Source: Chryseobacterium sp. C-71 (lineage in GTDB: Bacteria; Bacteroidota; Bacteroidia; Flavobacteriales; Weeksellaceae). Taken from it: a stretch of 64,000 nucleotides of DNA. Positions within the stretch are counted from its first letter, which is position 1; every line of letters begins with the position of its first letter. The translations under genes and the position numbers were made by a program. The stretch is from assembly GCF_020911865.1 (NCBI RefSeq), contig NZ_CP087131.1, positions 3,906,001 through 3,970,000 of the forward strand, read 5' to 3'. Below, one piece after another: positions 23,815-31,958 of the stretch. The notes under the pieces were generated by a model. The model was given only the letters and a program-made list of their open reading frames with translations. It did no database searches and was not told where the DNA came from.

Positions 23815-25596
23815 CTAATTTACTTTCAAAACTTTTAATATTTTATGAAAAATCTCATTATTCTCATATACTCCTGTGAAAATTTCTGAGCCTGAACCGT
23901 AGGAAAACACAGGAATTAATGTAGCTGAGTGATCGTCTGTCGTAAAATCACCTTCAATAGTGCTCGTTTTCAAATCACCATTAGGAATACTAAAACCACC
24001 TGTCTCGTGATCTGCAGTAATGATCACCAAAGTTCCTGGGTTTTGATCTGCAAACTGTATTGCTTTTGTAATCGCTCTGTCAAAATCAATCCCTTCAGTG
24101 ACGATAGTTCCTACATTATTGCTGTGACCGCCGCTGTCAATTTGCGCCGCCTCAATCATGATGAAGAATGGTTTTTTCTTGCTTTTTAAAAATTGAAGCC
24201 CACTTTCTACAGTTTCGGCCAAAAGATTGCCTCGACCTTTCAAAACTTGTGGAACACCGTTATCAGAAAGATAATAAGCCAGACGATCTGCTTTACTTTC
24301 TGCAACCTGCTTCGTGCTTTCTGCTAATTTAAAATCATGCAGACCCGAAACTTTAGATTTACCACCCGCTGCGAAAAAATTGAGTTTTGATTTTGGCAAA
24401 TCCTGAACAATTTCCTTTTCCATACCACGGTCTTTTTGATGAGCATAAAATGCAGAAGGTGTAGCTCCCATAATTTCGTCAGTCGTAATAATTCCGGTGC
24501 TGAAACCTTTTTCTGAAAGAATTTCGGTAAGGTTTGCCGTTTTTTGCCCCTCAGAATCTACTCCGATAAATCTGTTTTTTGTTTTCTTTCCGGTTGCAAA
24601 AGCGGTTGCTCCTGCTGCAGAATCTGTAGTGAAATTGTCTGTGGAAGAAGTTTTAATTAATCCAATATTTTTAAGCTGTGTTAAAGTAAGTTCACCTTTA
24701 TTTGCTAAAACGGATGAAGAAATTTCTGAAAGACCGTTCCCGTCACCAATCAACAAAATAATATTTTTCACAGGAACATTTTTCCTCAAATAGGAAAATT
24801 TAGGCTGATAAACTTCTGAGAACAGATTATTCTTAAAAGTTCTTTTCTCCAAAGAATTTACATATTCCACACATTCTTTCGGATGATCTGTATTAATAAA
24901 ATCAACGCCGTTGTGTGTGAAAAATTCCCATGAAGTTTTCCCGTCGGGAATCGCCCAGAATCTGAATGGTTTCCCAAAAGATTTCGCTTTTTTGATGACT
25001 TCGGTTATTTTCGGCAAATCTTCTTCCGTTAATCCACCTTTACCGTTCCATTTAGAATACTGCGGAAAGCTTAAACTTACCAAGGCAACTTTCTTCCATT
25101 GATCTGCTGTTAAATTATCCAATTTTTGATAATCAAAGACAATGAATTCAGGATAAGAAGCATATTCTTCGGGTTTTGGCTGATTTCCTGAAATAACAAA
25201 ACTTACTTTTTTTTGAGCAGTCAATGCAGGATATTTCTCAATCGATTTTACGATCTGTTGCAAGGTTATTTTTGCATCTGTCTTTATATCAATCAAAATC
25301 TGTAGAGATTCCTGCGTGATCATGTTCATTCCTAAAGCTTTATCAATAGAATTCAGATATAAACTTTCAAAAGTCCGTTCTTTGGTTATATTTTTTTTGT
25401 CGTGGGCGACAAAAAGCTCGTTGTTTTCAAGAAAAACATCTACCTCAATTGAATTTGAACCCGAACCTAACGCATACCAAAAAGGAACTTTTTGTTCGTA
25501 ATCATTATGAGAGTGTACTTTTGTGGTTTGACCAAAAACAGTCGCAACAAAAAGCAGAGTGATAAAGCCTGTGATTTTTTTTAAATGTAAGCACAT
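23815..25596 (-). CDS. fusion: GDPD/PI-PLC-like domain plus alkaline phosphatase
   Basis: 593 residues with a signal peptide. Residues about 25-250 resemble the AIM6/PI-PLC-like phosphodiesterases: VHSHNDYEQKVPFWYALGSG, SNSIEVDVFLENNELFVAHD. From about 275 an alkaline phosphatase follows: IILLIGDGNGLSEISSS (metal site), the nucleophile region TTDSAAGATAFATGKK, IEAAQIDSGGHSNN and VIITADHETGGFS, ending in a His ligand at DDHSATLIPVF. A diester cleaver joined to a monoesterase would release free phosphate from diesters in two steps (inference). It lies 21 bp after another alkaline phosphatase gene. Confidence 0.9.
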   Translation of the reverse strand: MCLHLKKITGFITLLFVATVFGQTTKVHSHNDYEQKVPFWYALGSGSNSIEVDVFLENNELFVAHDKKNITKERTFESLYLNSIDKALGMNMITQESLQILIDIKTDAKITLQQIVKSIEKYPALTAQKKVSFVISGNQPKPEEYASYPEFIVFDYQKLDNLTADQWKKVALVSLSFPQYSKWNGKGGLTEEDLPKITEVIKKAKSFGKPFRFWAIPDGKTSWEFFTHNGVDFINTDHPKECVEYVNSLEKRTFKNNLFSEVYQPKFSYLRKNVPVKNIILLIGDGNGLSEISSSVLANKGELTLTQLKNIGLIKTSSTDNFTTDSAAGATAFATGKKTKNRFIGVDSEGQKTANLTEILSEKGFSTGIITTDEIMGATPSAFYAHQKDRGMEKEIVQDLPKSKLNFFAAGGKSKVSGLHDFKLAESTKQVAESKADRLAYYLSDNGVPQVLKGRGNLLAETVESGLQFLKSKKKPFFIMIEAAQIDSGGHSNNVGTIVTEGIDFDRAITKAIQFADQNPGTLVIITADHETGGFSIPNGDLKTSTIEGDFTTDDHSATLIPVFSYGSGSEIFTGVYENNEIFHKILKVLKVN

Positions 25597-25617
25597 AAGA
25601 TTGTAGTAAAATTCAAA

Positions 25618-26745
25618 TTATTTAATAGAAATTCCGTTTTTTTTCAATGCTTCAACAAGCTTGTGATAGATGGTGTTGTTTGGGTAAACGCCAGAGAAAA
25701 GCTCTTGATTTTTTCCCATCGCAAACACAGGAACCAAAGCCGCTGTATGTTGATTGTCGATGAAATTCACCTGCACTTTATTTCCGATTTCTTTTTCCTT
25801 CCCTGTCACCGGATCTTTTTCCGAATATTTTCCGATGCTTGCACCGCCTGTTTCGTGGTCTGCTGTAACAACTAATAATGTATTTGGATTTTTTTTGATG
25901 AATTCCATCACCACACCAATTGTTTTGTCGAAGTCTAAAACTTCTTTCACCATCATTTCGCCATCTTTTGCATGACCGCCCCAATCGATAAACGAACCTT
26001 CCACCATAAGAAAGAATGGTTTATTATTCTTTGATAAATAATCTAAAGCCGTCTGTGTAGCTTCAGGAAGGAAATCGCCTCTTCCCTGAACTTTATTGGG
26101 AAGTTCGTCCTGCGCTAGGAGGTAGAAGTTGTTTTTATTTTGAATCGGTTTTGAAAGTTTCAGAGTATCTATATTGTAATTGAGTTTTTTAAATTCATTC
26201 AAAAGATTTTTTCCATCTTTTCTTTTATTGAAGAATTTTAAACCGCCGCCAGCTAAGAAATTTACGTTTGCTTTTACCAAATCTAGAGCAATATCCTCGT
26301 GAAGATCTCTGTCTTTTACGTGAGCATAATAAGAAGCGGGTGTTGCATGAGTAATGCTCGTTAAACTAACCAATCCCGTTTGGTATTTTTTTTTCTGAAG
26401 TTGTTCTAATATAGTGGGTAATGCAATTGAATCTTTATTTACCCCAATTGCACGTTTGTAAGTTTTTTCACCAGTTGATAGAGCAGTTGCTCCGGCAGCA
26501 GAATCGGTAACCCAATCGCTGGTTGAGGAAGTTTCAGAAAGACCGACAACGTTAAACTTCTGAAAGTTGGGTTCTGAATTTCCGAAATAGAATGCTGAAG
26601 TGACTTGAGAAACACCCATCCCATCACCAATCATAAAAATAATATTAAGGGGTTTTTGGGTTTGTGCTGTAATTAATGTTGTGAAAAGAAGCAAAGAGGG
26701 AAATATTGCTTTATTGAAATTGGTAATTGTGTAAATAAATTTCAT
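25618..26745 (-). CDS. alkaline phosphatase (PhoA family)
   Basis: 375 residues from the ATG at 26745; the frame opens at 26793, but only the inner start is followed directly by a signal peptide (MKFIYTITNFNKAIFPSLLL, cleavage near LITAQT). Motifs: LNIIFMIGDGMGVSQVTSA, WVTDSAAGATALSTGEKTY (nucleophile), VEGSFIDWGGHAKD, LVVTADHETGGAS and DNQHTAALVPVFAMG. It hydrolyses phosphomonoesters in the periplasm. First gene of the leftward phosphatase operon, divergent from the SusC gene with 277 bp between starts, so the two units may share regulation. Confidence 0.93.
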   Translation of the reverse strand: MKFIYTITNFNKAIFPSLLLFTTLITAQTQKPLNIIFMIGDGMGVSQVTSAFYFGNSEPNFQKFNVVGLSETSSTSDWVTDSAAGATALSTGEKTYKRAIGVNKDSIALPTILEQLQKKKYQTGLVSLTSITHATPASYYAHVKDRDLHEDIALDLVKANVNFLAGGGLKFFNKRKDGKNLLNEFKKLNYNIDTLKLSKPIQNKNNFYLLAQDELPNKVQGRGDFLPEATQTALDYLSKNNKPFFLMVEGSFIDWGGHAKDGEMMVKEVLDFDKTIGVVMEFIKKNPNTLLVVTADHETGGASIGKYSEKDPVTGKEKEIGNKVQVNFIDNQHTAALVPVFAMGKNQELFSGVYPNNTIYHKLVEALKKNGISIK

Positions 26746-27002
26746 AATGTTTGATTTGTTGATAATTTGAATTAAGATGAAATTAGTGTGCAAAATTACT
26801 TACAAATCATGTTTCAAAAAGTGTTGCTATAAATCATAAACCCAATATTAACTGATAGTTTTTTGATTTTTAGTTTCTTAAAAAATAGTTGGTTGTAAAA
26901 GTTTATAGAAATTTAATTTTCAACAATAAAATTCACATTGTATTAACTTTTTAATATTCATTTATTAAAGCTTAATTAACATATTCTGGCGTTTGGCAAA
27001 CC

Positions 27003-27010
27003 TAATTTTG
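27003..27010 (+). promoter_or_regulatory. possible -7 box (TAATTTTG) before SusC gene
   Basis: TAATTTTG fits the Bacteroidetes -7 consensus TAnnTTTG and lies 12 bp before the ATG at 27023. No TTG is found at the expected spacing for the -33 element, so the call is weak. Confidence 0.35.
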
Positions 27011-27022
27011 CACAAAAAAAGA

Positions 27023-29788
27023 ATGAAACGTATTTATTTGGTACCGACAGTTCTGATGAGTTGTGTAGGTTTTACATTTGCGCAAAATAAAATCTCTGAT
27101 ACTGTAAAGGATGAGACTAAAATGAAAGACATTGATGAAGTGGTAATGGTTGGTTACGGCTCTCAGAAGAAATCTGATGTTACCGGAGCAATCGGATCTG
27201 TGAAGAGCGAAGATTTCAATAAAGGTCTTGTAGCTAACGTTGGTCAGCTTCTTCAGGGGAAAGTTGCCGGAGTAAATGTTGCAAACGTGAGCGGTGAGCC
27301 TGGAGCCAATCAAAACATTGTGATTCGTGGAGTAGGAAGTTTACGTTCTGGAACTACGCCTCTATATGTTATAGACGGTTTTGTAATCGATAACAGCAAT
27401 ACAGGAGTTGCCAACAACCCGATGAACTTCATCAATCCCGACGATATTGCATCAATGGATGTGCTGAAAGATGCGTCTGCATCAGCGATCTACGGTGCGA
27501 GAGGAGCAAATGGTGTCATCGTAATTACCACAAAAAAAGGAAAAAAAGGAAGAACGGAAATGAATCTTTCTTCATCACTGACGGTTTCTAATCTTGCCAA
27601 TAAAATGAATATTTTCAGTGCAGATGAATTCAGAAAGCAGGTAACGGGAATGGGTGCAAAGCTTGATGACATGGGCGGAAGTACAGACTGGCAGGACGAA
27701 TTGACTCGTACAGCAATTTCAAAAAACGTAAATTTCTCAGCAGCCGGAGCCACAGAAAATTCTAATTACTATGCAGCTTTAGGATATGAAGATCAGGAAG
27801 GGATTTTGTACAATAGTTCTTTGAGAAGATATTCCGGTCGTGTGAATGTTTCTCAAAAAGCATTTGACGGAAGGGTAAATATTGATTTCAACATCAACGG
27901 AAGTAAAACTGAAAACGACAGACCCAGTGTGACAAGCATGGTTTCCACAATGTTGACGCTCAACCCTACTTATCCCGCATATACCAATGGTTTGCCAACA
28001 ACTGTTTTTAATAATGGAGCTTTCAATCCGCTGATACGTCAGGATATTTACACAGATTTTACAAATAACAACAGGATTTTAGCCAATGTTTCTCCGTCAG
28101 TTGAAATTATTAAAGGTTTAACTTATAAATTAAATTTAGGTGTAGATTATTCTAGTGCAGACAGAGTTGTACAAAATATGCCACACGCTGTGCCATTAGA
28201 AAACGGAAGTTTAAACCTAAACTATTTCACAAATAACAATACACTGGTTGAGAATTATCTAACCTATAAATTTAAAGTTCAAAACCACGATTTTAATGTG
28301 ATGGCTGGGCATTCTTACCAAAGGCTTTTCTTAGTGGCAAGAGGTTGGAATTATTTGAATTTCCCAAACAATGGTATTGAACCACAATATCAAATTCCTG
28401 CGGGTGACAAAACGACGATGACTTCGTCTTCTATTGCTAACAGAAACGAATTACAGTCTTGGTTTGGAAGAGTAAACTACGACTATCAGGATAAATATTT
28501 ATTAACGGCTACCGTAAGAGCAGACGGATCGTCAAAATTTGGAGAAAATAACCGTTATGGAGTTTTCCCATCTGTTGCAGCAGGATGGAATATCAGTAAA
28601 GAAAGTTTTCTTTCGGATGTTGATATGATCAGTAATTTAAAATTAAGAGGAAGCTGGGGTAGAACCGGAAATCAGGAAATTCCAAATAAAATTACCAAAA
28701 AAAGTTACAAATCTGCATCAGACGGAAGCGGAATGGCAACATACCCAATGGACGACAGCGGAAATTATCCGGTAGGAATTTATCTGGTAAGAGCCAATAA
28801 TCCTGACCTTCAATGGGAAGTAACAACTCAAACCAATGTAGGTGTTGATTTTGGGATTTTAAACAACAGATTGACAGGTACGGTAGATTTTTTTAAAAAA
28901 GTTTCAAACAATATTCTTTTAGAAATAAGTCCTGAAGATCCAATCGAGCCGGCAGAAACAATGTGGAAAAACATTCCGAACATGTCGATTCATAACACAG
29001 GTTGGGAATTTGCGCTTGACTACAGCAGTGATAGAAACAAATCTTTCACTTACAGTATTGGAGCCAACGCCGCTTTTATTAAAAATAAAGTGCAAGATTC
29101 TCCATATAAAGTAATTTCTACTGGTGAAGCTCAAGGTCCCGGAACTACGAATGCGGTCATCAACGGTTACTTAAACAATGAGCCTATCGGAACTTTTTAT
29201 GTACGTGAATTTGTAGGATTAAGTGAAAACGGTACCAATATTTTCAGAGATGTAGATGGTGACGGAATCATCACAGATAATGATAGAGTAGCAGCAGGAA
29301 GCGCTTTGCCAGATTTTACTTATAACTTGTATGTGAAAATGGCATACAGAAATTTTGACCTTGGGCTGAATTTTAATGGAGTTTCAGGAAACATGATCTA
29401 CAACAACACTGCTTCCACTTTATTTACCAGAGGTCGTTTGGGACTGTCGCAAAATACAACCGATGCCGCAACTCAATTTCCTAACGAAAGTGTGAATAAT
29501 ACCAATGTGATTTCAACAAGATATTTAGAGAAAGGAGATTTCTTTAGATTAAATAATGCAACACTAGGATATAATTTAAACCCGAAATTTTTAGGAATTG
29601 GTAATCATGTAAGAAATATCAGACTGTCTCTTACTGCGCAAAATTTATTTGTGATTACAAAATATTCAGGTTTTGATCCTGAAATCAATACAGGTATTTC
29701 TCAGGGTGGAATTCAGTCATTCGGAATTGATTACGCTACCTATCCAAAAGCAAGAAGCTTCGTGTTTGGAGTTAACGTAGGATTTTAA
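27023..29788 (+). CDS. SusC/RagA family TonB-dependent receptor
   Basis: 921 residues from the ATG at 27023, which gives a proper signal peptide (MKRIYLVPTVLMSCVGFTFA). The plug starts almost at once: DIDEVVMVGYGSQKKSDVTG, then VAGVNVANVSGEPGA, GTTPLYVIDGF and SMDVLKDASASAIYGARGA, the SusC signature. The usual N-terminal carboxypeptidase-D-like domain of about 80 residues is missing, so the protein is shorter than typical. The barrel ends FVFGVNVGF, with terminal Phe. It imports a ligand through the outer membrane with the SusD lipoprotein encoded 22 bp downstream. Substrate is unknown; the phosphatase operon beside it hints at phosphorylated organics. Confidence 0.95.
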   Translation: MKRIYLVPTVLMSCVGFTFAQNKISDTVKDETKMKDIDEVVMVGYGSQKKSDVTGAIGSVKSEDFNKGLVANVGQLLQGKVAGVNVANVSGEPGANQNIVIRGVGSLRSGTTPLYVIDGFVIDNSNTGVANNPMNFINPDDIASMDVLKDASASAIYGARGANGVIVITTKKGKKGRTEMNLSSSLTVSNLANKMNIFSADEFRKQVTGMGAKLDDMGGSTDWQDELTRTAISKNVNFSAAGATENSNYYAALGYEDQEGILYNSSLRRYSGRVNVSQKAFDGRVNIDFNINGSKTENDRPSVTSMVSTMLTLNPTYPAYTNGLPTTVFNNGAFNPLIRQDIYTDFTNNNRILANVSPSVEIIKGLTYKLNLGVDYSSADRVVQNMPHAVPLENGSLNLNYFTNNNTLVENYLTYKFKVQNHDFNVMAGHSYQRLFLVARGWNYLNFPNNGIEPQYQIPAGDKTTMTSSSIANRNELQSWFGRVNYDYQDKYLLTATVRADGSSKFGENNRYGVFPSVAAGWNISKESFLSDVDMISNLKLRGSWGRTGNQEIPNKITKKSYKSASDGSGMATYPMDDSGNYPVGIYLVRANNPDLQWEVTTQTNVGVDFGILNNRLTGTVDFFKKVSNNILLEISPEDPIEPAETMWKNIPNMSIHNTGWEFALDYSSDRNKSFTYSIGANAAFIKNKVQDSPYKVISTGEAQGPGTTNAVINGYLNNEPIGTFYVREFVGLSENGTNIFRDVDGDGIITDNDRVAAGSALPDFTYNLYVKMAYRNFDLGLNFNGVSGNMIYNNTASTLFTRGRLGLSQNTTDAATQFPNESVNNTNVISTRYLEKGDFFRLNNATLGYNLNPKFLGIGNHVRNIRLSLTAQNLFVITKYSGFDPEINTGISQGGIQSFGIDYATYPKARSFVFGVNVGF

Positions 29789-29810
29789 TTAAAATTTAAA
29801 AAAGAAAAAA

Positions 29811-31547
29811 ATGAAAAATAAATTTTTACTAGGAATAGCAAGTCTTACCGCTCTGTTTGCAGTAGGCTGTACAGATCTTTCGGAAGAAATTATAGATGAA
29901 TCTTTGGATGTGCAGACCGATAATATTATTTCTGCGGTAATGGCTCCGGCTTACGGTCCGCTTCCGGATGCTTTCACACATACAAAAAATTATGGGTTAC
30001 AGTTGGTAAGTTCGGATCAGGCAATTTTACCTCCGAGAGGAAGCGGAAATGATTGGTACGATGGCGGAAAGTATATAGAGCTTCACCAACACAATACTAC
30101 AACCACAAATGTTGTGGTTAGAGATACCTGGAATGCTTTTACACTAATGCTTTCAAGAACGATTACCGCAATCGAAAGACTTCAGCCACTTGCGGCTACA
30201 GATCCTCAGGCCGCTAAGGCTTTGGCCGAAATGAGAGGTCTGAGAGCGTATTACAATATGCTGATGCTTGATTATTGGGGAATTGCCTTTAAAAAAGATG
30301 CAGCAAGTGAGCAATCAATTATTTTAAGAAAAGCGGATGCTGTAAGTTATATTGAAAGCGAATTTCTTGCAGTTGTCAATCAATTAGACAATACAAAAGG
30401 TCCGGGAAGAATTTCTCAAGCTTCGGTTAATGGGTTTTTAGCTCAGTTATATCTCAATGCAGGAGTGTACAGAAATCCTTACGGAACGCCTACTTTTGCT
30501 GCTACAGATATGGATAAAGTAATTGAGTACACAAACAAAGTAATCAATTCAGGTTTATTTGTTTTATCTCCGGAGTATTTTTCTATTTTCGATGATAATA
30601 ACCATTCAAACAAAGAATTGATTTTTGCCATCGATCAACGCTCAAATTTAACGACATCACACAATAGATTGGCATATTGGTCATTGTCTGGAAGTCAGTA
30701 TCCTTTGGCAGCTTTCCCAAAAGCAAACGGAACAGACGGTCCTGCTTTAACTAAATATTTCTATAACACTTGGGTACAAGCTTACGGAAGTACAGATCCT
30801 GCGCAAGCTGATGCGAGATTTTACAAAGAGAACCTAGTGATTCCACAGAATTTACAGAATCTTACGGGAGTGAGCCCAGCAAATGATGGCAATCATTATT
30901 TTCTGGTAAACGGTGCAACGTACCAAATTAACAGAGGTATTCTGCGTGGTATTCAGTGGGGTTTAAGAAATCCAGCTAATGGGCAACCTTTCAAGATGGA
31001 AAACGGACAATATAAAATTTACCCAATGATCGAGCAAAGAGACGGTTTTACAAGCTATGTGAACCACAGTATTGATATTGATCTTGAAAATCCTAATAAT
31101 AAAGATTACTCAGATGGTTATAGAGTGGCAAAATATCAATTCAGCAGTACTTCAGATACTGGAAGAAATAAAGGTCAGGCTGATATTGTTTTGCTAAGGT
31201 TGGCTGATGTTTATCTGATGAGAGCCGAAGCTCAATTAAGAAAAGGAAATAATGGTGCGGCCTTAGCTGACGTTAATTTGGTAAGAGCTTCTAGAACCGC
31301 TCGTCCACAAGTAACTCCACCCGCTTTAACTTCAATTAATCTTGATTTACTTTACCGTGAAAGAGGTTTTGAACTGTATTGGGAATATAGCAGAAGAACA
31401 GACATGATTAGGTTTGGTCATTTTGAAGATGTTTATGCTTCGAAGACCAATGCTGATCCTAGAAAAAGATTGTTCCCGATTCCGCAGTCAGCGATTGATG
31501 GAGCGTCAAGTGCGCCAGGATATCTGGTTCAGAACGAAGGATACTAA
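29811..31547 (+). CDS. RagB/SusD family outer-membrane lipoprotein
   Basis: 578 residues. Lipobox LTALFAVGC gives a lipid-anchored Cys22. The family helices are visible: AEMRGLRAYYNMLMLDYWGI (TPR region), VLLRLADVYLMRAEAQLRKG and LLYRERGFELYWEYSRRTDM near the end. SusD proteins cap the SusC barrel and bind its ligand. It is co-transcribed with SusC, with a strong hairpin terminator downstream (31570-31602). Ligand cannot be told from sequence. Confidence 0.94.
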   Translation: MKNKFLLGIASLTALFAVGCTDLSEEIIDESLDVQTDNIISAVMAPAYGPLPDAFTHTKNYGLQLVSSDQAILPPRGSGNDWYDGGKYIELHQHNTTTTNVVVRDTWNAFTLMLSRTITAIERLQPLAATDPQAAKALAEMRGLRAYYNMLMLDYWGIAFKKDAASEQSIILRKADAVSYIESEFLAVVNQLDNTKGPGRISQASVNGFLAQLYLNAGVYRNPYGTPTFAATDMDKVIEYTNKVINSGLFVLSPEYFSIFDDNNHSNKELIFAIDQRSNLTTSHNRLAYWSLSGSQYPLAAFPKANGTDGPALTKYFYNTWVQAYGSTDPAQADARFYKENLVIPQNLQNLTGVSPANDGNHYFLVNGATYQINRGILRGIQWGLRNPANGQPFKMENGQYKIYPMIEQRDGFTSYVNHSIDIDLENPNNKDYSDGYRVAKYQFSSTSDTGRNKGQADIVLLRLADVYLMRAEAQLRKGNNGAALADVNLVRASRTARPQVTPPALTSINLDLLYRERGFELYWEYSRRTDMIRFGHFEDVYASKTNADPRKRLFPIPQSAIDGASSAPGYLVQNEGY

Positions 31548-31569
31548 TTTTACAATTTTTTACTTTCCA

Positions 31570-31602
31570 AAAACTGTCAGCAGAATTTCTGCTGACAGTT
31601 TT
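31570..31602. terminator. 15-bp hairpin terminator after SusD
   Basis: AAAACTGTCAGCAGA and TCTGCTGACAGTTTT pair perfectly around ATT, followed by GATTTTATG. It lies 22 bp past the SusD stop. The sequence from here to 31910 holds nothing else I can support. Confidence 0.8.
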
Positions 31603-31910
31603 GATTTTATGGTGGCACATAATAATTTTTTTGATGACTTTATTTCTTCCTCTTAGATGTTTAAAAGTAAATCATTGGAAAACGTAAGTAGCCATATGAA
31701 AGTAATTATGCTTAAATAAAAATCTCTCAACATTAATTGCTTTTTGATTGTTTTAAAACTATAGAAGATTCACTAAAAATGATCTCGTTTTCGTTCAATG
31801 GAAATATTCATTCAGACGGTGTCCTTATTTAAGTTTATAATACATCATGCGTTATAAAGTAAAACCGATTTTTAAATCGTCAACAAAATACGTTTTGCTT
31901 TTCTTTGAAG

Positions 31911-31940
31911 CTTGAAAGAAAAACGATTTACTTATATTTG
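31911..31940 (+). promoter_or_regulatory. Bacteroidetes-type promoter for the PIG-L gene
   Basis: TTG at 31911-31913, 19 bases of spacer, then TATATTTG at 31933-31940 match the -33 TTG / -7 TAnnTTTG consensus with ideal spacing. The ATG at 31959 follows after a short leader. This also shows that the upstream in-frame start at 31905 is not used. Confidence 0.65.
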
Positions 31941-31958
31941 CCCGCAAAGCAAATTCAA

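Noticed and set aside
26746..26793. Longer N-terminus for the alkaline phosphatase at 25618
   Set aside because: The extra 16 residues precede a complete signal peptide that starts at the inner ATG (26745).
27003..27010. Full two-part promoter before SusC
   Set aside because: Only the -7-like box is present; no TTG at the usual spacing, so only a weak site is listed.
31905..31958. Upstream start for the PIG-L protein
   Set aside because: It lies before the predicted promoter (TTG 31911, TATATTTG 31933) and would hide the signal peptide.
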